A DNA stretch of 64,000 nt from Tenacibaculum tangerinum. GTDB lineage: Bacteria > Bacteroidota > Bacteroidia > Flavobacteriales > Flavobacteriaceae. The notes beneath the pieces are model-generated. The model saw only the letters and a program-made list of their open reading frames with translations, was not told the origin of the DNA and made no database searches. Where the stretch lies: assembly GCF_029853675.1 (NCBI RefSeq), contig NZ_CP122539.1, positions 2,127,001 through 2,191,000 of the forward strand, given 5' to 3'. Positions 53,325 through 63,500 of the stretch are shown one piece after another. Position numbers and translations under genes: made by a program. Each line of letters begins with the position of its first letter. The stretch's first letter is position 1.

Positions 53325-54869
53325 ATGAAAGAGTTGAAGTCCATCGCTTTGTGCTTTTCTGGAGGGGGATATAGAGCTGCTTGTTTTTCTCTAGGAACGT
53401 TGTCTTTACTAGAGAAAGTAGGTCTTTTAGAAAATGTTAAAACGATTTCTACTGTGTCTGGAGGAACTATTACAGGAGTTAAGTATGCACAGTCGCAAAT
53501 TCAACAAAAAGATTTTCAACTATTTTTTAGTGAATATTATGAGTGGTTGGTTAAAGATGAGCTAACAAGCAATGCTCTAAACCATTTAAGGTGGCCGTTA
53601 ATTTGGAATAAGCCAGAAAACAAACACAAACGAAAAAATCCAATAAATGCCTTTGCTATAGAATATAATAACTTTACAGAACACGAAACTTTGGGAGAAG
53701 TACAAGATGCCATTAGTGAAGGAAAAACACACTTAGAGCGAGTCATTTTTAATGCGACTGATTTTGATAGTACACATCAATTTAGATTTCAGAATATTAA
53801 AGGCAATCAAAAAAGATTTGGAAACGGAAGAGCTCATAGCAAGTATAAAGAAGTGATTAACGATATAAAGCTAGGAGATATCATAGCCGCTTCAACAGCC
53901 TTTCCTGGTGGATTTGAACCTATCGGGTTTTCGCAGGACTTTACCCCAAAATACAAGCATTTAGACTAAATTGGGTTGATGGATGGTGGTATTGTTGATA
54001 ATCAAGGAGCTTCTGTTTTTGTTTCTGAAGCAAACAATGAGAGCGGAGATACACGTAACAATCATAGTTTGTATTTTTTATGTGATGTTTCTTCACCTCA
54101 CTCAGGAGAAGGATTCAAATTTGCTTCTGATACCTTGTTTAGCTACTACGCTTCTTACATTTCTAGTGCATTTAGCTTGTTATTTGTATTAATGATAACA
54201 GTGTTTTTTGGAATTCAAAAAATGTGGGTATGGTACACCATAAGTGTTGTTGTGTTGACGTTTTTAACGTTTGTACAATTTTTATTTTTCCTGCTTTCTA
54301 GATTGATGCAAAAAGAAACAGGAGTAGATCAAAAACTCTATTTACCACCAAGAAGAGTTGGTTTTTATATATTGAATAGAGCCAAATCTTTGATTCGTAT
54401 GGCAAGCGTAGTTTTTCTTAAAAATGATAGGAGACAACATGCAAATGCGATTTACAGTGCTTTTCCGAATAAGGTAATTACTTCAACAGTGTACCAATTG
54501 AGATGCAAAGATACTTCTGGAAAACCAACCAATCGACCAGAGCGTGAGAAACATTGGAAGGATATCGTGAAATATACAGGTAATATAGGGAATTCCATTA
54601 TTAAAAATTCTAATAAAAGTGCGTCCTTTGGTACTACGTTGTGGTTTACTAAAAAGGACAAAGCAGACGATATGTTACACAGCGTTATTGCCTGTGGCGA
54701 ATATACGACATGCTACAATTTGATAGCATATATTGTTTCTCAATACGGAGAAAAGGCTACCGATATTCCTCTTTTTAATACGCTATTGTCTTTTTGGGAA
54801 AAATTTCAAACAAATCCCCATTTTTTAATAGAAGAACGTTTAGAAAACTTAAAGACTTTGAACGAATAA
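53325..54869 (+). pseudogene. Patatin-like phospholipase interrupted by an in-frame stop
   Basis: Two stretches in the same frame (53325-53969 and 53970-54869) read as one ~514-aa protein. The first has the oxyanion loop SGGGYRAACFSLG and the Ser nucleophile in TVSGGT. Then TAA (53967-53969) interrupts, six bases before LMDGGIVDNQG, which carries the catalytic Asp. The single change AAA to TAA would explain it. The second half adds two transmembrane helices (about residues 270-325). As sequenced, Ser and Asp are on separate products, so the enzyme is probably inactive unless the stop is read through. Confidence 0.8.
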
Positions 54870-54888
54870 ATTTCAAGGTATTTGTTTT

Positions 54889-55218
54889 TTAAACTTTAAA
54901 AATGATTGCTTGAATGGTATTGATAATGGTACTAACAATATTATTTTTAAAATGACCTAAGCTTATTTTAGAGATGCCAGCAGCTTGTAAGGCTTTCATT
55001 TCAAATAAATCTTTCTGACTTTCTACCAACCATTCAAAATCTTGCAGGGTTAGCTTTCCTTCTGCTAAAAGTAAGGTCCACCTTTCTAGTTTTTCTTTAG
55101 AGGCGTTAAGAAAACGGTCGATATCTTTTTTTGATTCTTTTGAAAAATCATTGTATTTATCGTTAAAAAGTACAGTTAACGAGCTTCTTAATTCTTTAAA
55201 TATTTTTTCGAAATCCAT
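54889..55218 (-). CDS. Hypothetical protein, 109 aa
   Basis: Helical, mostly charged, with a hydrophobic C-terminus (IVSTIINTIQAIIFKV) that could contact the membrane. It is 6 bases downstream of the lipoprotein gene, so co-transcribed. Function unknown. Confidence 0.6.
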   Translation of the reverse strand: MDFEKIFKELRSSLTVLFNDKYNDFSKESKKDIDRFLNASKEKLERWTLLLAEGKLTLQDFEWLVESQKDLFEMKALQAAGISKISLGHFKNNIVSTIINTIQAIIFKV

Positions 55219-55224
55219 AACACA

Positions 55225-55686
55225 TTAATTTTTTGAAATAAGTTCTAACAAACTGTTTTTTGCAGCAGGTTCTTTTTTAGCTTCGTAGGTAAGTAGTAGG
55301 TCAAAAGCTTCGGTGATTTGACCTTTCGTTTCCGTAATAAAAAAAGGAGATAAGGTTTCTTTTTCCTCCCATCGCTTTAAAAAACCAGCAAGTAAATTTT
55401 TATCTTCATTGGCTAATAACAACCACATTTTATAAGTTATCTCGTTATTAGGTTTGAATTTTTCATACTCTACAATTTTAGCAATTTCATTTTTTAAATT
55501 GTTAATTTCAATGCTATTTTCTTGATACGGAGTTTCAGCTTTTTCCATAAGCTGACCAGCATCTATTTTTAGTTCAATCGTTTTTTGAAAAGAGTATTGA
55601 TCGTAGGGTGCTGTTCTAAGCGTACTACATGCGCTCATGAAAGCAGTGATACCCAGTAAAATCAGGAAGAATTTGTTGTTTTTCAT
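55225..55686 (-). CDS. Hypothetical lipoprotein, 153 aa
   Basis: Lipobox MSAC (Cys near residue 20), then a helical domain. It forms a two-gene unit with the 109-aa gene, convergent with the broken patatin gene. No family recognised. Confidence 0.62.
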   Translation of the reverse strand: MKNNKFFLILLGITAFMSACSTLRTAPYDQYSFQKTIELKIDAGQLMEKAETPYQENSIEINNLKNEIAKIVEYEKFKPNNEITYKMWLLLANEDKNLLAGFLKRWEEKETLSPFFITETKGQITEAFDLLLTYEAKKEPAAKNSLLELISKN

Positions 55687-56195
55687 TTTCTTTAGAGTTA
55701 TATTATTTTTTAAGTACGTAAATTTAATGATTTACAAGTAGAAGTAAAGGGAAAAAACACCCAGAATCACTAAGGGTTTTTCATATAATTTGACTATCTC
55801 TATTTAAGAACTATCGTATCAATTATAAATCGCAGTCGAATACCTCAACTAATCCTTATATTTTGAAGGGTTTCTTAAAATAAAAGTACTTCCTCCTTCA
55901 ATATAACCTTTTTCATTTTCTTTAATGATTGAAAATTTAGAATACGAGTTGGTTTCTTTGTAATTAAAACAAAGTATCTACAGAACCTTCATTAAAAGGT
56001 AATTTTCTGGTTAAAGAGTTTTTACCATAAGCTTTGATAAATGCATCTTTATTTATATTATTATTATAAATATACTCTATGAGTTCTTCAATTGAGTATT
56101 TTTTTATTTTTTCAATATCTAACATAGCTACCTGTATTAAACTAGCACTAAAAAAAATATCATAAAATGCCCCCGATCTACAGTAATTGTATCAG
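55687..56195. other. 509-base stretch holding a broken small gene
   Basis: Contains the frameshifted frame at 55849-56125 and otherwise no gene. Confidence 0.5.
55849..56125 (-). pseudogene. Frameshifted small protein (~91 aa when repaired)
   Basis: From ATG 56125 the frame gives 53 residues (MLDIEKIKKYSIEELIEYIY...) and stops after VDTLF. Removing one T from the TTTT run near 55974 restores a frame that continues NYKETNSYSKFSIIKENEKG... to a stop at 55851. Sequence on both sides of the break looks like real protein. Function unknown. Confidence 0.5.
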
Positions 56196-56797
56196 CTAAT
56201 CTTTAAACTCTAACGGTTCAATGATATCTGAACCCGTGTTATCTACCACTTTCCAATTGTAAATCTTAGAAAGCTGATATATCTTTGATAATTCTTCAAA
56301 TAAACGTGTTTTTGCGTCTTTTTGTAAGCGAGATACGGTTATGGTAGATTTTATCTTTTCGATGGCTTTAGCATTGAGTTTATTCAATTCTTGTTTAGAG
56401 AACGTATTGAACTGGCTCTGCTGTAAGTCGAAATACTTAATATCTGGAGATATAACGATTTCTTCTTCTGGAATTTTGTTTATAATTATTTGCTTGTTAA
56501 TGCTATCTACTTGAACATCTAATTTAGACAAGTCATACCCAACTTCTACCTTAGCATTTACAGAAAGCATTGCTTTTTTTTCGAAAGTAAAGTAGCCGTA
56601 AAAGTATTTTCTAGCGTCTGTAAAGCTATACATTTCAGAAAAATTCCCTTCAGAAACTACTAGTTTACTCAAATTTTTGATTCCGTTTAAAACAACTTTA
56701 ATTTCTTCTTGTTCATGTTTTTCTTCTTTTTTTCATACCAAAATCTTGCTATTAAAAATCCAAGAACAAAAACAGCTATATACTTTACTAAACGCAT
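56196..56797 (-). CDS. DUF4230 protein, needs a -1 frameshift
   Basis: Zero frame from ATG 56797 gives a membrane anchor (RLVKYIAVFVLGFLIARFWYEKK) and then stops at 56687. The -1 frame continues EEKHEQEEIKVVLNGIKNLSKLVVSEGNF and the DUF4230 domain to 56196, total about 200 aa. The shift falls exactly on A AAA AAG (minus strand; seven-T run 56727-56733), the classic slippery heptamer in the right phase. Either programmed frameshifting or a one-base loss is possible. DUF4230 proteins are membrane-anchored and of unknown role. Confidence 0.7.
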
Positions 56798-56840
56798 GAG
56801 TTTCTTTTGGTTTAAATATAGTAAAAGTATACCGCAAAAC

Positions 56841-57425
56841 CTATTTAGGTTCTTTTTCTTCCTTCGGAAATGCTTGTTTGTTAAAGATAAACAACAATGC
56901 AACTCCTATGGTAATCCAAGAATCTGCACCGTTAAAAATAGCATTGAAAAACGTAAAATTTTCTCCTTCATAAATAGGAAAATACAACATATCTACTACT
57001 TTTCCATAAAACAGCTCTCCATAAGGATTATCAGAAAAAAGAGTAGCTACATTATGGTACGAAGTATCGAAAATAACCCCGTAAAAAACAGAATCGATAA
57101 TATTACCTACTGCCCCTGCTAAAATTAATGATATCGCAATAATAACAGCTGTGTGTGCTTTTCGCTTGATCGATTGCCACAACCAATACACTATACCTGT
57201 AACTGCAACGACTCTAAATAAAGTTAAAAATAATTTACCTGCTTTACCCCCAAATTCAAATCCCCACGCCATTCCGTTGTTTTCAGTAAAATGAATTTTG
57301 AACCAATCGTGAAAAACAACAACTTCTTCTCCTAACTGAAAATGTGTCTTGACATATATTTTGCTAATTTGATCAATTAGTATTGCCAAAATTACGGTAA
57401 GTATTGCGATGTTTTTTTTAGACAT
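56841..57425 (-). CDS. lspA: Lipoprotein signal peptidase (SPase II)
   Basis: 194 aa, four transmembrane helices. Cleaves prolipoproteins before the lipidated Cys. Catalytic Asp residues lie in GNIIDSVFYG and FNGADSWITIG. There is a longer loop than in E. coli, as usual in Bacteroidota. It belongs to the wider lspA...ileS neighbourhood. Confidence 0.95.
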   Translation of the reverse strand: MSKKNIAILTVILAILIDQISKIYVKTHFQLGEEVVVFHDWFKIHFTENNGMAWGFEFGGKAGKLFLTLFRVVAVTGIVYWLWQSIKRKAHTAVIIAISLILAGAVGNIIDSVFYGVIFDTSYHNVATLFSDNPYGELFYGKVVDMLYFPIYEGENFTFFNAIFNGADSWITIGVALLFIFNKQAFPKEEKEPK

Positions 57426-57493
57426 TTTTTTTATTTAATGGAAACAAAAATAAGAAAACTATTCTTATGTTTTCTCTCTAGCTTATAGAAAGA

Positions 57494-57527
57494 AAAGACC
57501 AATAGATTTTTTATCATATTGGTCTTT
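57494..57527 (-). terminator. Terminator after the M61 peptidase gene
   Basis: 11-bp perfect stem AAAGACCAATA / TATTGGTCTTT with a 12-base loop and T-rich exit on the minus strand. Confidence 0.65.
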
Positions 57528-57550
57528 CATGTGTTTTTTTTTATAAGAAA

Positions 57551-59446
57551 TTACCCTTTTAACCAAGCCTTTCTTAGTTCTTCTTGTTTTTGTGTTGCGT
57601 TCGGGTTATTTTTTAAACTACTTCCTTTTGTATATGATTGAGTTAGTGTTGTGTTAAGAACTACCTCTTTACCGTCTCTCTCTAATTTTACCTCAACTTT
57701 GTTTCCAGGCTGCCACATAAACATTTTCGTGAAAATTTGTTGTGCAGTTTCTTTTGTTACCATTGTCCCATCTACTTCTTTGATTATATCGTTGGGCTGC
57801 GCTCCATTTTCAGCCCAAAAACTATTGTCGTTTACTGCTTCTGTAAATCGAATCGTTTGTGTAGCTAGGTCGGGTCGAACAATGAGTGTTCCATTATTTT
57901 GAATATAATTTGTTTTTACTTTTGATTCATTTAGCGCTAATCCTGCTTTAGCAAAAAAATCATTGTAATTAATGGGAGTTCCTTCTACTACGTGTGTGTT
58001 TAAAAACGCTCCAACCGATGGGTAGGTCATTTGTGTAATTTCTTCAATTAGTTTATCATCTTCAAAAGGTTTATTTTTTCCGTACTCTAATGAAAGTTCT
58101 TTCATTAATGACAATACCCCTCTATTTCCATTGCTTTCTTCACGCATTAAAATATCAATACACATACCTATTAAGGCCCCTTTTTGATACACATTATAGT
58201 ACTGAGAAGCATACGGTTCTTCTAACACATTTTCACTCATTTTAGTAAAACTCATCGTGTCGTTCATAGAAGATGCTGTTTTAATTTTACCCATAATTTT
58301 GCTGTAAAATTCATCTTCTGTTACCAAACCTTGGTTTACTTGAAATAAGGTAGCGAAGTATTCTGTAATTCCTTCATACATCCATAAGTGTTTCGAAAAT
58401 GTTGGCTGGTTGTAATCGAAGTAATGTACGTCTTCTGAGTGTACGCTTAACGGCGTTACGATATGAAAAAACTCGTGAGACACTACGTCTATCATACTTT
58501 TTGCCAATGCTTCATCTGGCATTGCTTCTGGTAATACTACCACAGTTGATGTATGGTGCTCTAGCGCTCCAAATCCTTTAGGTGATTTTTCAGTTCCTTC
58601 AGATAAATATAAATAAATATCGTAACGAGCAGTACTATTAATACTTCCTAAATATGCTTTTTGTGCTTGCATCATTTTCTCCATAACTTTTTTCAATTTT
58701 TCTGCTGAATGTCTTTTGTTTGGAGAGTATACACTTAATACAATTTTAATATCACCTACTTTAAATTCTTCAACATCTAATTCTCCATAAAACATAGGAT
58801 TGTCGGTAATGTCGAAATAACGTGGTGCGAAATAGCTTGAAGTTAGTGTTGAACCGTCGTCGCTTGTTTTTGTTCCTACTTCTTGCAGTGCAGAAGTTCT
58901 TTTAAAATTGGTAGGCGCAACTACATCTAACTTATATTGATTCTTTTTTAATGAATCAAAATAGCCTACAAATCCATGAAGATTTAACACGTAGTTAGTA
59001 GACTCAATATTTGTTCCTGCTGGTGAAAATGGAGTCTCTCCTCCAATTCCTCCAGTGGCTTCTATATCAAAAGTATCATTTACTAAATACGTTACCTTAT
59101 CTAATTTTTGAGCATTGGTGATTTCCCAAGTATTGGTATCAACTTTTGTCGCTTCTAATTCGTTTCCTTCATAGTCTAAAGCCTTAAAGCTATCGACATA
59201 TTTACCAAAATCGCTTACAGAATAGGTTCCTTGTACTACTCTCGGCAATCGGTATGTTACTTTTTCGACTGTAAACCTTCCTGGATTGATTGTTACCGGT
59301 ACTTTATCGCTATCAACTTTAGTTAAGTCTAACGTGGTTACAATTGGGGTTTGAACGGCTAAGTCGTTTGTTGTTTTTTTGGTAGCATTACAGCTTGATA
59401 ATAACAATGCTGCAATGGCTGCTGTGGTTAGTATACTTTTATTCAT
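57551..59446 (-). CDS. M61-family metallopeptidase lipoprotein with PDZ domain
   Basis: 631 aa. Lipobox LLSSC (Cys near residue 19). N-terminal beta domain, then zinc motif HEFFH (residues 324-328) with the third ligand Glu in MYEGITEY, and a C-terminal PDZ-like domain (about 510-600). This is the glycyl-aminopeptidase-type layout. It is probably surface- or periplasm-exposed and degrades peptides. Confidence 0.92.
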   Translation of the reverse strand: MNKSILTTAAIAALLLSSCNATKKTTNDLAVQTPIVTTLDLTKVDSDKVPVTINPGRFTVEKVTYRLPRVVQGTYSVSDFGKYVDSFKALDYEGNELEATKVDTNTWEITNAQKLDKVTYLVNDTFDIEATGGIGGETPFSPAGTNIESTNYVLNLHGFVGYFDSLKKNQYKLDVVAPTNFKRTSALQEVGTKTSDDGSTLTSSYFAPRYFDITDNPMFYGELDVEEFKVGDIKIVLSVYSPNKRHSAEKLKKVMEKMMQAQKAYLGSINSTARYDIYLYLSEGTEKSPKGFGALEHHTSTVVVLPEAMPDEALAKSMIDVVSHEFFHIVTPLSVHSEDVHYFDYNQPTFSKHLWMYEGITEYFATLFQVNQGLVTEDEFYSKIMGKIKTASSMNDTMSFTKMSENVLEEPYASQYYNVYQKGALIGMCIDILMREESNGNRGVLSLMKELSLEYGKNKPFEDDKLIEEITQMTYPSVGAFLNTHVVEGTPINYNDFFAKAGLALNESKVKTNYIQNNGTLIVRPDLATQTIRFTEAVNDNSFWAENGAQPNDIIKEVDGTMVTKETAQQIFTKMFMWQPGNKVEVKLERDGKEVVLNTTLTQSYTKGSSLKNNPNATQKQEELRKAWLKG

Positions 59447-59520
59447 TTTTTGCTTTTAAGTAACCATTAGACAAAATACTTCTTTTTTTGTTACGCCTAA
59501 GTTTTATAAATTTTTGTTAA

Positions 59521-60168
59521 TTATTTTAGTTGAATGTGAATGTTTGCGTGTATTGAGTTTATCGTAAGTGTTTCAGATGCATAGGGTTTTTCTTTTAAAA
59601 ACGGAGATATTTTTTTCTCTCCATTTATAAGAATAGTTCCGTTATTGGTTTTTAAATGTAACTTGCTTTTGGAGGTTGCTTGTGCAAAAACATTTCCTTG
59701 AAAAAGACTCACATGTAAGTTTCCTTCAACAGTATTTAACTCTATATTTCCTCTTTCAATATAAATACTTATATCTCCATGATAACTTTTTGAAGTTATC
59801 CCAATTGCTCTACCGTGAATGGTTACATGTTTATTTTTTGGAACTTTTATAACCGCCCTCGCTCTTTCTAATCTTTTTGTTATGTATTTTCTAAAAACCT
59901 TGTTTTGAAACGGCAAAGTCTCTAGCTCGAATGTTACTTTTAGAACCTTACCTTCTTGTGTTAAAAATATATTGTGCGTATGCGGGTTTTCATCAAGTAA
60001 AGCAACTTCTAGCTCATTACCTTCAGAATTTTCAATGACGATATCATCCAATCCGTAGGTAACGATTTGTAGTTCATTTGCTTCTATGTTTCTTTTTTGT
60101 ACTATTTTTTCTTGACAAAAAAGAAACGAACTACTGATTAAAAAGAATAAAAGCACTGCTTTTTTCAT
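59521..60168 (-). CDS. Exported beta-rich protein, 215 aa
   Basis: Signal peptide (residues 1-19, ending FLFCQ), then repeated short beta segments (VTIHGRAIGITSKSYHGDISIYIERGNIELNTVEGNLHVSLFQGN) typical of beta-helix adhesin-like domains. Location periplasmic or surface. Function unknown. Confidence 0.65.
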   Translation of the reverse strand: MKKAVLLFFLISSSFLFCQEKIVQKRNIEANELQIVTYGLDDIVIENSEGNELEVALLDENPHTHNIFLTQEGKVLKVTFELETLPFQNKVFRKYITKRLERARAVIKVPKNKHVTIHGRAIGITSKSYHGDISIYIERGNIELNTVEGNLHVSLFQGNVFAQATSKSKLHLKTNNGTILINGEKKISPFLKEKPYASETLTINSIHANIHIQLK

Positions 60169-60175
60169 ACAAAAA

Positions 60176-60194
60176 AAGCCTCTTTAAGAGGCTT
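60176..60194 (-). terminator. Terminator after the DksA-like gene
   Basis: 7-bp GC-rich stem AAGCCTC / GAGGCTT with a 5-base loop; a seven-U run follows on the minus strand. Confidence 0.8.
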
Positions 60195-60213
60195 CGTTTA
60201 TTTTGTTTGATAT

Positions 60214-60591
60214 TTACTGGTTTCGTTTTGCTTCGATACTTAACGTAGCATGAGGCACTAACTTTAAACGTTCTTTTTGTATTAATTTACCCGTAACTCT
60301 GCAAATACCGTATGTTTTATTTTCAATACGAATCAAAGCATTCTTTAAATCTCTGATAAACTTTTCTTGACGGATGGCTAATTGCATATTTGCTTCTTTT
60401 GCCATTGTATCAGACCCTTCTTCGAACGATTTGAATTGAGGAGAAGTATCGTCTGTTCCGTTATCTGAACCGTTTTTATACGATGCTTGTAACAGTTTTA
60501 AATCTTCTTCTGCCTTTTCTATCTTCTTTAAAATGATTCCTTTAAACTCTTGTAAATCACTATCTGAATATCTTATCTTAACATCATCCAT
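60214..60591 (-). CDS. TraR/DksA-family protein lacking zinc Cys
   Basis: 125 aa from MDDVKIRYSDSDLQEF; the longest frame (60609) would overlap ileS. A coiled coil (about residues 10-70) is followed by the DksA C-terminal region YGICRVTGKLIQKERLKLVPHATLS, in which only one of the four zinc-binding Cys is left. The coiled coil could still reach into the RNA polymerase secondary channel. It starts 4 bases after the ileS stop, so it is co-transcribed. Confidence 0.85.
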   Translation of the reverse strand: MDDVKIRYSDSDLQEFKGIILKKIEKAEEDLKLLQASYKNGSDNGTDDTSPQFKSFEEGSDTMAKEANMQLAIRQEKFIRDLKNALIRIENKTYGICRVTGKLIQKERLKLVPHATLSIEAKRNQ

Positions 60592-60595
60592 AACG

Positions 60596-63500
60596 CTATA
60601 TTTTTTCAATTAACATTCTACTTTTAATGGTGTCGAATTCAATCTCTGTACCATTTTTTAAATCATCAACAAAAACCAATTCATTTGTTAATGTTTCTGC
60701 TTTGATGTAGTTTTCATTTGCCAATACCGATTCTTTTAAATCATCAGCCTGTAAAATGGTTAATTTTATTTTATCGGTTACTTCTAAACCTGTGTCTTTT
60801 CGTGCGTTTTGAATTCTATTTACCAATTCTCTTGCCACACCTTCCTTGCGTAATTCGCTGTTTATGGTAACGTCTAAAGCTACAGTTAACCCTTCTGCAT
60901 TGGCTACTAACCATCCTTCGATATCTTTCGATGAAATCTCTACATCTGCGGTTTCTAAAATAATGATTTTATCGTTAATTTCAACAGAAATTTTACCTTC
61001 TTTTTCTATTTTGGCGATATCTTCTTGTGTAAATTCTTGTATCTTATTAGCTATCAACTTCATATCTTTACCAAACTTAGGTCCTAATGCTTTAAAGTTT
61101 GGTTTGATTTGTTTTACTAAAATTCCTGAAGCATCATCTAACAACGCAATTTCCTTCACATTAACCTCTGATTTTATTAAGTCTGCCACTGCTAAAATTT
61201 CTTCTTTTTGTGTCGCATCTAATACAGGAATCATAATTTTTTGTAATGGTTGACGCACTTTTATTTTTTCTTTGGCTCTTAGTGATAGTACTAAGGAAGA
61301 AATTGTTTGTGCATTTTCCATTTTACGCTCTAACGACTTGTCTACCAAATCAGCATTGTATTTAGGAAACGCTGCTATATGAACACTTTCAAAATTCTCT
61401 ACTCCTGTAGCGTTTACTAAGTCTTTATACAAACGATCCATAAAGAAAGGTGCTACCGGAGCTCCTAGTTTGGCAACTGTTAGCATACAGGTATATAAGG
61501 TTTGGTATGCAGAGATTTTATCTTTTGCATACTCTCCTTTCCAAAAGCGTCTTCTACATAAACGTACATACCAGTTACTTAAATGGTCTTGTACAAAATC
61601 AGAAATCGCTCTGGTGGCTTTGGTTGGTTCGTACTCAGCATAAAAAGTATCTACTTTTTGAGCTAATGTGTTTAATTCTGATAAAATCCAACGGTCAATT
61701 TCGGGTCGTTCATGAATCGGAATTTCAGCTTCGCTATAAGTAAAATTATCAATATTCGCATATAATGAGAAGAATGAATACGTATTGTATAAAGTTCCGA
61801 AGAATTTACGTTTCACTTCTTCTATTCCTGCAATGTCGAATTTTAAATTGTCCCAAGGATTCGCATTCGATATCATGTACCAACGGGTAGCATCAGGACC
61901 GAATTCTGACAAGGTTTTAAACGGGTCTACTGCGTTGCCTAAACGCTTCGACATTTTTTGTCCGTTTTTATCAAGTACCAATCCGTTAGATACGACGTTT
62001 TTATACGCTACTGAATCGAATACCATGGTTCCGATGGCATGTAAGGTATAAAACCATCCACGAGTTTGATCTACTCCTTCAGCAATAAAATTGGCTGGAT
62101 AGCTTTCTTTATTATCGATTAATTCTTTATTTTCAAACGGGTAGTGCCATTGTGCATAGGGCATCGAACCAGAATCGAACCAAACATCAATCAAGTCGCT
62201 TTCACGTTTCATGGGTTTTCCTGAAGCTGAAACTAAGATAATTTTATCGACTACATTTTTGTGTAAGTCAATTGTATCATAGTTTTCTTCAGACATGTTT
62301 CCTACTTCAAAATCAGCAAAAATATCTTCAGACATCACACCTGCTTCTACAGCTTTTGCCATTTCTGATTTCAATTCTGCTACAGAACCAATACAGATTT
62401 GTTCTGTTCCGTCTTCGGTACGCCAGATGGGTAATGGAATTCCCCAAAAACGAGAACGCGATAAGTTCCAGTCATTGGCATTTTTTAACCAGTTTCCAAA
62501 GCGTCCTTCTCCTGTCGATTTTGGTTTCCAGTTAATGGTTTCGTTCAAATCGAACATTTTATCTTTTACATCGGTTACTTTGATAAACCAAGAGTCTAAT
62601 GGGTAGTATAAAATAGGTTTGTCGGTACGCCAGCAGTTCGGATAACTGTGTACGTATTTTTCAACTTTGAAGGCTTTATTTTCTTCTTTTAATCGAATCG
62701 CTAGTTCTACGTCTACCGATTTTTCTGGTGCTTCGCCATCAGTATAGTACTCGTTTTTTACATACTTTCCTGCAAATTCTCCCATTTCTGGACGAAACTT
62801 CCCTTGTAGGTCTACTAACGGAGACAGGATTCTCGTTTTCATCTAACACCAACATAGGCGGTACTTCTGGTGTTGCTTGTTTGGCTACCAACGCATCGTC
62901 GGCACCAAAAGTAGGTGCGGTATGTACGATACCTGTACCATCTTCGGTAGTAACAAAATCTCCTGAAATGACTCTAAAGGCATTTTCTGAGTTTTGGTAT
63001 GGTACCGCAAATGGTAATAATTGTTCGTATTTAATACCTACTAAGTCTTTTCCTATAAACTCCTTTACAATCGTATATGGAATTTGCTTATCGCCTTTGG
63101 TATAGTTTGCTAGTTCGGCTGTATCTTCAACTTGGGTAAACTTCTTTCCTGCAAATTGTTTAGATACTAAATTTTTTGCCAATACTACTTGAATGGGTTC
63201 AAAGGTATATTGATTGAATGTTTTTACTAAAACATAGTCAATCTTAGGACCCACTGTTAATGCGGTGTTCGATGGAAGCGTCCAAGGAGTGGTAGTCCAT
63301 GCTAAAAAGTGCACCTCTCCTTCAACCTGTAAAAAGTCTGGTAAGGTTTCTTTGATGGTTTTAAACTGAGCTACTACGGTAGTATCGGTAACGTCTTGAT
63401 AGGTTCCTGGTTGGTTCAACTCGTGCGAGCTTAATCCTGTTCCTGCTTTTGGCGAATAGGGTTGAATGGTATATCCTTTATACAGCAACTCTTTATCATA

